From contig JASFXZ010000035.1 in assembly GCA_032209605.1 (NCBI GenBank), positions 4,345,001-4,409,000 of the forward strand: a stretch of 64,000 nt of DNA. The letters are read 5' to 3'. The notes under the pieces are model-generated. The model was not told where the DNA came from, did no database searches, and worked only from the letters and a program-made list of their open reading frames with translations. The DNA comes from Mactromeris polynyma (Eukaryota; Mollusca; Bivalvia; Venerida; Mactridae). Each line of letters begins with the position of its first letter. Position 1 is the first letter of the stretch. The position numbers and the translations under genes were made by a program. Positions 24,952-39,900 of this stretch are shown here, in pieces.

Positions 24952-27900
24952 ATGGTCAGTTTACATTTTGGAATACTTTTGGTGTTATGCATGCACTTGC
25001 ATTCACGTAAGTCACATTTATATCAATGTAAACTTTTGGAGTGATAGGGTACTAACGGGCATTCATCGGCTACATGTTTGATCATGTGAGAGTGTTTAAA
25101 AAGCATGCAATTATACTGGAAAAAATGTTTGGAATTAAATGATAATATTAGTGAACATGCATACTTTGCATTTTGGGGGATTATAAAAAACGATACAATA
25201 TACAAAAGTTATATATTTACATTCAGTTATTTCAACATGTTCTCGAGAAAGTGTTGATGATGTTTTGGGTAGTGCATGAATGTTTTGTATTCATGCATGT
25301 ATATTTATCCCGGACTAGTCTAAAATAATTTCGGACTATCTGCCAGTAAAATGAAGTTAGTCCCGGACTAGTCTAAATTTGGAGCCTATTTAAATCGGAC
25401 AAGTGACAAATAAACAGACCAATTAACAGATTTCGTTCATGCTTATCTTATCAGATTTGACGTGTAGCAAGAACCGCCCCTCGCCTACTCGACCATAACG
25501 GTCGTATGTCACAGTATCCAATCAGAGCGCTCGGCACATTTTATCCGGCTAATCAAATTTCGTGGAGTAAACGTACGTTCGAATACTACCGAATACCGGA
25601 ATACCCGTATTTTTTACTAGAAAAATCAACACGTAAAGGCTATACCTATATACCTATACTAAACCTGTCAATTAATCCATTGTTGAAGTGTTGTATCATA
25701 TGATATTGTCAAAATAACTGATTAAGGCAGCTAAATAACATTGTATAAGTGTATTAGTCGTAGTCGTATTCAATTTAATAGATCCAGTACCGCGCCTGTG
25801 CGTATTTCGTAATTACGAACTTTATCGAATGTGACAAGGATCATGTCTTCTTTGAATACGCGTAGGTGTCTCGTGCATAAAATTCAAGAATTTTCTTATC
25901 ACACACGCGAGACAATAAAAGGCAAAACACAGACGCACTCATTTACACACAGCTTTCAGTCTATAAATAAATACTCATCACAGTAACACGAATCTGCGTG
26001 TGGCGTGACGTCATTAATGCAGTGATGACGCATTATTGACAGCTATTAACTGGAATATTGCTCAATTACATTCGAAGAGCAAATTTGAAACAGGCGGGAC
26101 AGTACTAAATGTTTTTTTTCATAACGCAATTATTTTACAGAGTGTGTGTTCTAATAAATAAGGATTACATGCGAAACTAAGTACGTGTTTACACACTTTG
26201 ATTGTCACATTCAGAACATAAGTTTTGAACACATAGTTAAATTGTTTGATGTTTTTGGCTAGATTCATTCACTGACATGACGACCTTTCAAGTAAAAATA
26301 AAAGCGGGCGATTCGGCACAAAAATTACATTTCTCATATTTCTTCCCGGGACGTCGAAATGTAAAATCTTGCCGATCACAAACAACGTAAGTCGCTTAGC
26401 AACGACGTAACATGAACACGATTCTTGTAGATATTGTGATGCTCAAGTTAAATTTAGACGCGCGCTCAATCGGACAGAATATGTGGTTAAAACAGTTATT
26501 AAGTTTTCATAACAACCAATTGTGTTGTATTTTGATGGTTGTTGAACAACAATAATTAATACATATTAGATAATACCACGGACATATAAACCATGTCCGT
26601 GGTATTATCTAATGAAAAATAACAAAATATGAGGTAATGTAAAGGCATATAACTTCGGACTACCAGTTTCAAAATTCGGGCTGGTCTATTTTAAAGTATC
26701 ACTAGTCCGGGACTAGTGACTTTCATAAACATTTCGCGAGCACTAATATAATATGTGTAGGTCTAAGACGTTTTATAGATGATCTCGAGAGCGATAAGCC
26801 TATGGCTTATCGAGCGCCTAGCTCAGATACAAGAAGTTATAGTCATTATTTATAAATAAGAATATGTTTTATAACTAACTTAATGCTAGTGATACTTAGA
26901 TTTTTCATTGTGGACCATTTATGTAACAATCTAGCTAATTAAAATCTCGAACATCAATAAGTGTGATGTTGTATACATCAATTAAACAAACAGAGGAGAA
27001 TGTTAAAAATGAAGAACTGTTTACATTATGAAATAATGCTTTTGTAATGCGTGATGCATATGGAAAATAAGGACCAATTTATTAATTAGGCAGCAGTGTC
27101 ACCTCTACAAAATTATAAATGCAGTACCGCCGTGTAACATTATTAACCTTTGACCATATATAAAGTAGTAACGTAACGGTTATAAATCAATTATACAATT
27201 AACTACGAATATTTGCGCTATATGGCTACATGCTACATCCGCTTGGAAGTGTTGGTATGTTTCCCACTTTCGATTACATTGATTACAGTTTCAAGTGCAA
27301 TTGAAGAAGGATGTGAAAACTGTGGTTGCTGTGTAAATGAGACGTGTGCAAGAAAACGAGTTGAAAGTAATGAACAAAATGAGGTTTGTACCAAAGGATG
27401 TATTGATGGTTACGGTGGACACAGGTGCTACAACAAATGTCCCATTGAGTGTGTCACATGCGAACAACATCCATTTAGGGATTGCAAAACGTGTGCCGAC
27501 GGACAATATTTACATACCACCAAACGTTGTGTAGATTGTCCAGACAGATGTAAACAATGCACTTCAAAAACAGAGTGCCAGGAATGCACGTTCCCTTACA
27601 ACAATGGTGACACGACAACGGACTGTTCTTTATCATGTCCACAACATTGCTTTTGTGAAATTGATGGTGTCTGCTCCTCGTGTAGACAAGGTTACTACAA
27701 TCCAAGCAAGGAATGTCTTGATTTCTGTCCAGATACATGCGCGACCTGTATCGATAAGACGCATTGCCAGTCATGCAAACCTTCCTATTCGGGTGATGTA
27801 TGTTGCATACAAGATGGTCATTGTCTCAATTGTCTGTCAAGTACAGTCTGTGAGGTTTGTACTGCTGGTTATTATGGAGACAAATGTAACTTAACATGTC

Positions 27901-30900
27901 CAACAACATGCCAACATGTGGATCAGAAATCGCTGTGTGAAAAGACTACTGGCATTTGTAAAAGCTGTGAAGATGGATCCTATGGTCATGACTGTACTAT
28001 GAATTGCAGCGTTAATTGTTTACACAATCGTTGCAACAAAAATGATGGATATTGTACCGGGGGTTGTGCTGGTAGTTATGAAGGCCCAAAATGCGTACAA
28101 GGTAAATATAACTATTAGTTGATGTAATTATCTTTAGAATAGTAGTAATCCGTAAATATCAATGTAAAACACAATTATGCTATATATAAACTAGTATATT
28201 AATTACAATATCCTTAAACAAGCACATGCTCTAATAACCTGTATCGTCATCTATTTTGTTAAATAGGAGGCCTATAATGTATTCAAGATTTACGCCATTT
28301 ATTAAGTCAAATGACCGAACCAGTGTTTATTTGTTAGCAACCAGTCATAATATGTGCTTCCGGAAGAAATGACATTCAAATATTATGAATCACGGGTGGA
28401 GGTAAAACAAACTTCAAAGTATTACCATGTTTCTACTGTCTAATTGGCAAAGAGAATATATTTCTCACCAGGATACAAACACATGCCCTTCATGTCAGCA
28501 TACGGGCGATCTACATACTAATTTTAGTTAACCAGGGCAACATTATACATTAATTATGAAAGTAAAATATATGAAATATAATTATTGTTGAGCAGATAAT
28601 GACGCAAATAAAACATACAACATCCTTTAAAGCAAGAATATACTTGGTAATATACGTAAATAAGTAATCCTACCCGTTCGACCATGAATAAATAAAACTA
28701 TGTTGTATTTTCAATCGTAATATCTTATTTGTATCATTTTATGTAGTGACAAGTGAATCAGGAATGATTGGTGCTGCAGTCGGTGGTGGGCTAGCGAGTG
28801 TTGTGATTATCATAGTCATTGTGATTGTGGTTATATATGTGCTGCGTAGACGGTACGGATACATCAGTGGCTCCATTTTCTGTCTTATGTTTGCATTTAC
28901 CTTACTTAATACCGCCTCAAAATATCGAATTTATAAAAATGGTTCTTTGTCGCAAGATATCAAGAGCAAACCTCCGATTTAGTTTCTTATTCATAAGTAT
29001 ATGTCTTATATCTATTACATAGAACAAAAACAGATAAACGTATTATTTTTCTTGGAGATACCTGCTTATGATAGAATGTTTGTAAAAGCGTTATTGCAGC
29101 GTTAATACAGGAATGTTAATCAAATGTTCTACAGTGGATTCAAATTAAACGTGAATACAACGATCATCAATATTTTCCTTAACGCGATTTCATTGACTCC
29201 ATACAATGTTGCTACAACTGTGCCCACTTAAGTAAACACGGACTATACATAGTTTCCGTATTTCAGTAATGTATAGAAACAAACCCAGCTAATTGACAAT
29301 ATTTTATTTAGGCGACTGGCTGACAACCATCGTGATGATCTGAAGCAAGATAAAGAACAAAACTTCCTTCAATCTCCAGGTAAGATTCATTGATCGTCGT
29401 TTTTATAGCATATGACATGCAACGATAAAATACCTCCTTTTGTCATCAGGCAGCCATACTATATCTAGTCCGATCAAATTAAGTAGCTATACACGACAAT
29501 AACTTCCTGCTAATACATTCTCGCGTAAATGTTGATGTTGGTAACAAACACGCAAAATACTGCACCAATACATTGAAAGACATGTACAATTAAGCCATAA
29601 ATCACATTTTTTGCACCAATAATGGCGTTATAAACATATAATTATGTACCTACTTTTGATGTTTACGCTTCAATGTGTAGAGTTAACTTGAATATGACAA
29701 ACTAGGAAGTATTGATTGAATTTCATTCTGTATAGCGTGCATTTTTGTAAGCAAAATATTTTAAGATATGTATGTACGTATACACATTGATATGAAACTA
29801 TGAACCATCTGTACATAATTATACTTGAAGAAAACATATATAATACAATAATGATTTTTCATAAATATAGGCCCTTCTTGTAGTAAGGACAAGACAACAA
29901 AACAATTAAGTATTAAAAATGAAGCAGTTAAGCTTGAAGTAGACTTGGAAGAAATCGACGATGAAGAACCCGTACATAGTGTCGCTATGAGACAGGAAGC
30001 AGTCTATGAGAATGTGACACGGGTGGCTGTTGCCGGGCTAGAAGCGTATGTAAGAAGGAAAACGAAAGAAACTTACGAACAGGAATTTGCGGTACTTCGT
30101 AATACTGAAAATGTTCATAGAATGTAAACACGATATATACAAGATATGTTTGGAGATATTGTGGGTATTTTGATTTTGGAATAAAACTTGGTGATACTTC
30201 TTATTTAGAAAATAATCATGATTTGCCACATTCTCTACATGATGCAAAATGAAATACGGGACTTGATAATTGAAGTTCTTGATTTTTAAACAAAACTACT
30301 TTGCAGTTTAGAATACGTATGGAAACTTCAGAAAACTTCGTATTTATTTTGAAATACTAAATTTAACCTCAACCGTAGTTATAAGTTATTGATCCTGATT
30401 GCTTAATTTAAAAAGTATTTTGATTCAACTTTTGATTAAAAAGAGATTAAATTGTTCAAGGGACCGCCGCATGCTAAGGAAAATGCCTCCCAACACTATA
30501 CGAACTATTTAGAATATCTCAAATGCATAGACAATGTTCTTATATTGTGTTTAAATGTACATGCATGAATTGCACTAATTAAAATTACACATTTGGGTAC
30601 GTTGATTATATACTATAGTATAACATTTATAAAACATATATCAGTTTTCTTTTATAGCAATTACCAAAGGGCATGACTCAGAGTTACAATGATTCAATGA
30701 AACCTGAAAACGTTGTTAAGAATCGATTCAAAGGTCTATATCCTTGTAAGTGTTTTAAATACATATACGTGTGTAGGTGTTGCTTGCATTCGGCAACAGA
30801 TAATGAGATTTCGGTTTGGAAGTTTAATAATATTTGATTGCATTTAGTTTTAATACAAAGTGATTAGGCAACATTATTGAAGCCCTCTCCCAGAACATTT

Positions 30901-33900
30901 ACACAATCATGGCAACTGTCATGGTATGCCAGTGCTTCAATACTTATAGTATATAAATTCATGTGGTTAAATAATGGTTAGATCAAATCATTGACACAAT
31001 TTATTATTATAGTAAGTAATAGCATGTTTCTTATCCATGTTAGACATAATTATGTTCTTTAATTATTTCTACATATCGAGAGTATATTTAGATTTGTCCT
31101 CTGTTTTTAGATGACCACTCCAGAGTCAAGATAAAAGCTGATCCGAAGTTTTTCATAAACGCTTGCTTCATTGATGTAAGTCATTTTATATAATTAATAT
31201 ATTAAGTGTTCTGCTTTCTTCAAAAACGTGTTTGCTTTAAATACAAAAATAATGCATAAAACTGTTTTGATTTTATCACCAAAATTCAACCAAATGTTTT
31301 GCTATTTTCTTATGTGTAACTATTCATATTTACAGGATTACCAGGGGCTTAATGGATACATTGCATCAATAGGTATGTTACGGTTGTTGCACATGTTCAA
31401 ATAAATAATTGTGTAGAAGAGAAATAAGTTGCTGAGTTTATTTCGATTTAACAGCTAGCTAATCTCACACTAATCCTATATGCTCATTGATTTCGAACAC
31501 ATACACATAAATCGACTAAGTAGGCAGTAAATAATCATTAAAACCCATTAACCAGTACGTATATAACACCAGACACTATGTGTATAATCCAGTACGAAGA
31601 AACAAGAATACACTCAACTGGTTCTGTCCTATGATTGAACTGTGATCAGTTTGCTTTTTCTTCATAAAAATGTAATTCATCACGAATTTACATACTATCA
31701 CTTTATTACTTCAGAAATTCAAATTATGCATGTTGCTGACTTTTTCAGGACCAACAGAGAAAGCTACCAATAAGTTCCATACATTCTGGACTATGGTATG
31801 GCATATGAAATCTGATGTCATTGTGATGTTAACGAATCTTCAGGAACCTAGTGTTAGTATGTTGTGAAAGATCTCTCCGTTACACATTTTCTTCCTAACC
31901 GTACCTTCCTTTACAAACAAGTTCCTACTTAATGATTTGTTCGAGGAAAACCTGTGTATTATCGCTATGATATTTTCTCAATTTGAGATTTAAACCAATT
32001 ATATAGTATGGCAATGATAAGTAGATCTAGCTATATATTCTATGTTTATTGACTTCCCGAACAGTAACAAACAAACAGTGAGGTGGTCAGCAAATGAAAA
32101 TATATTTGATAAAATATCCACTAATGGCCAAAGTGAATACAATAGTGGTATTCTCTACTAATATGCTATCCGCTATACATGTAATTCATTGTATTACAAA
32201 TATCGAATAACATTACACTACGATATATACATTTATGGTCCAAGTACTTAATAATTCGGTTTTGGTCGTGAATATTGTATACATCGTGTAGCATGCAATA
32301 AACAAGCGTGATTTAGATGGAAATTATGTTGGTCCTTCTCGGACTAGATTATAGAGTCAGACTCAGACACATAACTCATCATAAAAAACACTGTTCTGCC
32401 TCCCTGCTGCACTTCTTTGAACAGTATGCTGCCAAACATTATGTTGACTCAGAACATTTTGTTTTCATATAATGTTCTTATTATACTTATGTATTGCGTG
32501 ATAATCAACTATATTATATCTATTTTGTTTGGCTGACTGTAACGTATTGTGACATTCACAGGAAAAGTATATGCCAAAATAATATGTTGACTCAGAACAT
32601 GTTATCTTCATATAATGTTCTCATTATACTTATTTATTGCGTTATTATCAACTGATTTATCTTAATTTGCTGATTGTAACTTATTGTGAGCACTTGTTTA
32701 TATTACTAAATTTGTGTTATATTCGAATTATACAGGGCAATAAATGCGAACAGTACTGGCCAGATATGGACGGCACCAACATACATCAAGACATCGCAGT
32801 ATCTTGTCAAAGTGTCGAAGTATTTGCTGAGTACACCGTCCGGACATTTACAATTGAAAAGGTAATAAAGCATATAAAACTCTAGTAGTCGAAATCTGAC
32901 CCAAGCGTGAATTGCATTCAATAAATGATAAACGCATCACTATCGATCCATATAAAGGAATAAATTGCATCCACTACCAATGAAATGTATAATTATGAAG
33001 ATGATATATTTAATGACCAGTCCATCTTTAAAATACCCGACGATTTACGCAACACTGTCAACCTTATCTCTCCATTTCGACATATTGTTCCCAACTGTCT
33101 GTTTATCTCCTTAGATATCAGTTATTGTCGGCCCAGCCATTCCCTGCACCCCTGTTTCCCTTGCATCTCCTCAAATAGCTGATTTTTTTATTGATTCTTG
33201 TTTTCCGGGAGGTATGTGTGGGATGCATTGGATTATGTACGAGGCGTTCCCTGTAGCAACGTATTCTATCTTTCACTCGGTACTTTGCAGATATTCCATC
33301 AAACATTTAAAGGTGTGTAGTTACAGATCTTGTCAATGACACGTGTGACTTTATTCGGGCAATTTGGGGTCAATGAAATTTTACATTGTATATTCCGATT
33401 AAACAATGTAGATATCTAACCATGACAGACAACAAGCATTATGTTATCACTGATAAGATGTGATCATTACATGTGGTTGGTGTCAGTTAGCATTGAGACT
33501 AGACGATTCACATTGTAGCCTTTATGTAGATTTGCATTATTTTTCAATTATTTTCCTGAACCTTTATAAACCAAATACGTTTCGGTTTCATATATGAATA
33601 CATACTATTGAATTTCAGAACTAAACAAACTCTGATGTTAGTTAATTTCTATACCTCTGTTTACCTTTGCTGCAGAATACAATGAAGTATGTTAATAGAA
33701 ACAGGAAGTTTTTACGAACACGGTTGGACCTATTTATGTTTTAAAATCAGATGCAATATATTTTTGTTTATACCCACGAACTGAGATTATGTACACCAAT
33801 AAAAACGCTCAAATATGTCCTAGGCCAATCTTAAATACTATTTGTTTGCTGTACTCTAACCGAGTGAAGTGGTCCTGGTCTGATGGTTTTGTGCCTATAA

Positions 33901-36900
33901 TCAAAATAATATGAGGCAAAATTTCACCTACCGATTCAACCAATCAAGTTTTGTGGGACGGAGGTACATCAAATGAATAGTTTACAGAATATGGGTTTTC
34001 AATAGAACAGTTGAGCACTAGCTTAGACAATAGTGCGGCATAACGGTTAGTTGCACTTGTCCTCCAACAATTGTTTATGGCATAGTTGTTTTTAAAAATG
34101 CCTCCAATATGTTCAATTATTGTTTATTAATAATCATCTTATACATATAACTATTATGTTCATCCATATACATGTTCATATATTGTTTGTAAGAAAACAA
34201 AGAAGAGAACCATATACCAACTTCACTACACTGCCTGGCCAGACAAGTCCATTCCTGATGAAATAACGAGTTTGGTAGAATTTCGACAAAAAGTCCGAAG
34301 TACGCCGCGTGTACTTCAAGGACCAGTTATTATCCATTGCAGGTATGGACTTTAGTTGAATACATGTAATGGGCATTTTTCGAAAGTAAACGGCACTGAA
34401 TTGGTACAGGCATATCCAGCAGGTACCATCAAAGTTTGCTTAAATATAAAACAGAGGTGTTATTTGCCAGTCGAGTAATCGAATAATTATTGATGACCCA
34501 TCTATAGACTTAAGCCTACCCATAAATATCGACTGAGCTACACCAAAATCAAAGATAAATTTCATGTGTCCTGTAATTTGTACAATGATAGGTAAATTAC
34601 ACAAAGTTGAGGACTTAACTGATAAAAAGCCCTAGAAATTTAGGTTTTTATAGAGTGTTTACAAGCCACAAATACAAAACTACAGGCTTGTTCAAGAATT
34701 ATGTAGACTGTTGCACATTATAGTAATTCATGTGTGGATAATGATGAAATTTACATGAAAGAATATGTTACTCTTTATTTGTCAAATTATGGCAAATGTT
34801 CCATTCTTAATGCCATGGAACTTGTCCCTTTGTATTTCAATAGTGACTTTGGTTTGAATCACTGAAGTTGTTTATCAATGATATTTTTTTAACGAAAACA
34901 GGAGCGTATGTAGGTGTGAAGCAAAGTAGTAATAGAAGTAACACCAATTCCACTGGTGGCGGCACTAGCAGTAATAGTGATACTAGTGTCTGCAGCGAGA
35001 ATATAATACCTTTGAACTTTATATCATCTGTAAGAATACACTAAAATGTATAACATTCCCAAATGTGTAATACTGAAAGTGAAGCCACTGCGAACGTCAC
35101 TAAGATGATTTCTTGCTTTGCATAAAATGTGTTATTAGCAGACATCTTAAAATCAACTTCATGTTGTTGTTACTGCTAACTATTAGTGCAGGGATTGGTC
35201 GAACCGGAACGTACATTGCTCTAGACAGGTTGACAGAAGCTGGAGAGGCAGGGGAGAGAATCAATGTGTATGAATGTGTGAACCAAATGAGACAACAACG
35301 AGTTAACATGGTGCAGACTCTGGTAAGTCAGACATGCAGGCCTGGTTCCACCGGGGGGCCAAGGTGGCCCCCAGTCGGCTGTGGAGTGACCTTTTTCTAT
35401 TCCTAATATAAAATATATCCACTGATTAGGTCTTCAGATTACTATTCTTTTAGCACTTCAAATACAATACATTGATTTATGGTCGATTTCTTCTTGTATA
35501 CTACCAGTATAGCGGAAGCAAGTGCAATAAAATGTGGCCCCCTGATGTGCTCATCGGCCTTGAGACCGTCTAGAAAAATAGTATGCTTTTCACTCTACAT
35601 AAGACAGGCGCTTTCAATGTCCTTATCATGTTGAAAGCCTCTGTAAAACACATAGTATTGAGCATCATACGTAACAGAGACAGGGATCTGTCGTGGTGTT
35701 GTTTTAGCGTGAAACAGTGAAAATGACATGTCTTACAATAATTTTAAACAATTCAATAATTAATGGCTTGGGCCTAAAGTTTTGCAAAATAAAATGACTT
35801 AGTTTTTTCTAGAACAAGCCTACTTTCATATTTTCACATTTTCCTTATTATTAATGCATTTCAAAATGCTTTAATCATTGAATTACATTTTCCTCATCGT
35901 ATAAAAATTTACATTAAAAATAAAACACATAATGGTTTTCGTTGTATTTTGAATACGTTCGCATTACCGCGACGAAACATTATACCTGCATGCATTCTTT
36001 ATTTCAACTTTACCGAGTCATAAGATAAATTAAATCATTCAAAAGATTGAGTAATAAGACACCATCATAATTGTGGTCCTTTCATACAAGGAAGTTTCGT
36101 AGTGAGATATGCAAAATACCCTGTCAAATGTTGGTTGGTATTTGAATTCATGTATCGCTCTAACCTCGAATCTACCATAAAAACACGTATATGATAATTT
36201 ATAATCAGTTTTTGTATTTGTAAAGGTAAATATATTGAAGGACTTATAATGCAAAATGTTTGAATATGTCTGTATGCATTAACGTGTGTTTTGATAAAAA
36301 AAGAAGACCGTTTAATAGATATAGGCGTTGCAAGCAAATCCAAATTGAAACAAATTACATGAATACACAACTACATCCAGTTATGTATAGTAATTATCAT
36401 CATAAACTTTTATTTACTAGTATTCATTTTTGAAATTCGAGAATATTCCGATTATTTAGAATTTGCACCGCTAATTATGGGTATGTCGCGACATTACCGT
36501 TCATAAAACCTGACAAGCCATGGAAGGTGTATTTTCAAAAAGTCATACTTGAAAACTGTGCAACATAACTTCATTTCAAAAAGTTGTTTATAGAGGCAAA
36601 TCATTAAATAATGTTCTCGTGTAAACAAATTGAATTGTGATTTCTGTGCCAAATGGGCCATTTTTTCTGCGCTCACAGTCAATTATTTCATGTCGGAGAT
36701 GATAAACACATATATTGTCTTTCAGGGAGTATACATAAACCCGTTTGTAGTTTAAGTATATACTTTAGGCGGTTAACAGTTAATACAGTTTATAAGTGTG
36801 CTCCCTGATCATGTTCATTTTAGACATTAAAAAGAGTCAACTTCTGCCAAATCGGCATGAAAGTTTTAATATCTACACTAATTCACAGAGTTTATGACGA

Positions 36901-39900
36901 AATGGCTTCTTATTCACTTGTGACAATGATTTTTACTAAAGGGAGTAGGTACAGGAAGGGCTGTCCCCTGGAAGTTTGTTATGATTTGGTCGTTCTGTCT
37001 GTTCAACAAGATAATATCAGTGCAATTCTCATGAATGAGCCTTAACAATTTAGACCCCAAAATGCACCAGGAGCCAGCATTTCATATATACTGTAAAACT
37101 TTTACGGGGGAGATCCCGCGGATCCCCTTAAAGGAGAGGAATAATTCCCTCCCGTACCTACCCCACTCGGCGCTGCGCACCTCAAGTGCGGGGCATTTTC
37201 ATCATGTTTGCCCCCTCCCTGGGCCCCCAGTCGGGAATTTCTGGTTCTGTTTGAATAAAACCTTAATGGAAACAACTGCAGCATAATTAATGTTTTCAAT
37301 ATGAACAAGCAAATATTTACTTCGTCTTTTCGTACACATTCCAAATTCATTTCGAACATTTGGTACTTACCCGAGGGATTGACTTGTTAATGTTGCGTAG
37401 CTCGTTACATATCAATATGTCTTCTTAAACATCTACAATTCTTATGTATGTGGCTTTCCCTGTAGTTACGTATTCTCTCTCTTTTATAACGGTTCGATAA
37501 TATCGTGTGATTTGTAAATTGTTTATATGATATTCTCCGACGTACCACGTGTTTTGTGTTCAACCAGTGCATTGTCCAACATGTCAATGCCTGAATACAA
37601 ATCCAGTAGGGGTCGATTAGTTTGAAGCATATATTTTCGATAACTTGTAACATGTTCGGGGATTGGAGAAATATTGGGATTTTTTTTAATTACTCATTGA
37701 AAAAACACCAAGTTTAATTCTAATTCTTTAGTCAATTTAAGATAAAACGAGACATTGTTGTCTGTCCTGTGTCTCAGGTACTTCTATGAACATTTAGTTT
37801 CTGTCAAATTTTCATTTATTTTTGGAGCAGTATAAGTTTCTTCAAAAGGCTCTGGTTTGCACGAAAGCGTTTAATTCCTGTTTTGTTAGGTAACATTTCG
37901 GTCATATTAATTCATATTTCAGGAGCAGTATGAATTTCTCCACAAGGCTCTCGTACATACACTGACGTTTAAATGCGAGTCAATTCGTGCGGCGGAGATT
38001 GGTGCTTACATAAGGGACACAACTGATGTTGAATTCAACAAAAACTTCAAAGTAAATAACAGTTAACTACTCATAACCAGTAAAAATGTTGATTTTAAAA
38101 TTAGACTTAACTGCACTATTTTTTACCTTCTTAAACTTTACCAGTCTTTGTTTGACCTCCTTTAGTGCCTTATGTTTTGTGGATTGTTGTTTTTTCCGGA
38201 GATCTGCGTGAGGAGGCACTGTCTTATGTATGTGGCTTTCCCTGTCGTTACGTATTCTCTCTCTTTCATATTTAAGTGAAGTGAGTATTGATAAATATTA
38301 AACACTTAAAAAGAATATTATTCGTTTTGAACTTTCTTTAACTCTACCGGTCTTTCATTTATGTATACATTCTTTCTGTACTAGCTTAAGATATACTTAG
38401 TTCATTCTACTAATTAGACGAGCTCGATGCCTTTACGTAATAGATTTCACTATGACAATTATGAAATGTCCATGACATTTTGATATTGTTGATCATTGTG
38501 CATTACATTAAACACTATGCAATTTGGTACTATCAATATTCTTCCTACTTGACGCAGTTGTTGAAGACAATTATTGATGAGGAATTATCAGAGGACTTCC
38601 AAGCAAGGTCAGCAAATGCCCGTCATAACGATAAGAATAGAAAGAACAGTGACATACCAGGTAATAAAATGACTGGTTTAACTTATAATTAAGTGGATTC
38701 AAACGGAAAGAAATGGAACGCAAGCAAACGTCTTGAAATATTATCATGGCATAATATGCATTATACCGATAACACGATAATCTAATATGGTTACCAAAGT
38801 CCGGTAACAAATATTTTAATAAACAGTTTATGAATAATAATATATCGTGAAAAATCTTCTGATGAACCAATTTAGTGAACATTAAAATAATAAGGATACC
38901 TATGGTAAACAAACGTTTAGAAAAGTATTCATAATCTTGTCTGTTTCCAGCAAATACATCTTTTCAACAGAGCAATCAAGTTTCGTGAGCGAACTCAAAT
39001 TTGCTTTGTTGCATTGCAATGTTTTGTCAATCTTACGAAGCACATCAAGCGCTTCTAAAGTGTTGATATAACAATGTCACATTTTGAGCGTCTATAGATA
39101 TGCAACTGTTGCGTGTTCTTGTGTACACAGTTGACCTTCATTTATTATCAGATGTGCAATGTACGGTTAATTCGTTAATTTAACTGTATGCGTATGTATG
39201 TAACGATTGTGTGTTCTTACCTTATACTACCTGATGTGCACCACTGCCTATTAACTTGTAGATACATGTATATGCATAAGATGTCTCCCATTAATTCGAA
39301 GTTAGTTGTTGACAATGTCTATTGTCTAACTTAATAAAAGTATAAATCATTTCTTTTTCATTTTTTCGTTGCATAACCTTCGTTTATTATTTCGAACAGG
39401 TGACAGATATCGTCCAATGTTATACATATGTCGGAGATTTGACTCATCTAATTATATCAATGCAGTTTTTGTTAATGTAAGTATTAATCTTGAACTAAAA
39501 CATATCACATTTTCGAATAATTGAAATATAGAGATAAACATTCTAAAATATTTATGCCGTTTTGGCCATGTTAATTTTGGTAATGAACGATATCTTCCTG
39601 TTTCATAAAATAATGTCTCTTTCGTAAAAGAATCCGTTGTTGATGACGCACTGATAAAGATATTAACAAAGTCAGTCTAATGAACATTATGAACGTACGA
39701 ATTTTCAAGGGCTTCAAGAAAAAGTACCAGTACATCATTGCTCAATCTCCTCTACAAGAAACTGTTGATGAATTCCTTTGTTTGATTTTCCAAGAAAACT
39801 GCTGTTGTGTAGTATCGATGGAAGACGCTGAGTTGATAGGAACGGTAAGATAATGCTTTGCACATGTCTGAAACAGTTTGTATCCACTCAATAGCATCAT

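Noticed and set aside
28853..28982. Open reading beyond the D membrane exon
   Set aside because: The next exon joins in phase at 28852 and leads to the PTP domains; the extension has no features. Retained only as a possible intron-retention form.
36039..36370. Two overlapping minus-strand ORFs inside a gene D intron
   Set aside because: Low-complexity AT-rich translation, no motifs, no paralogous support.
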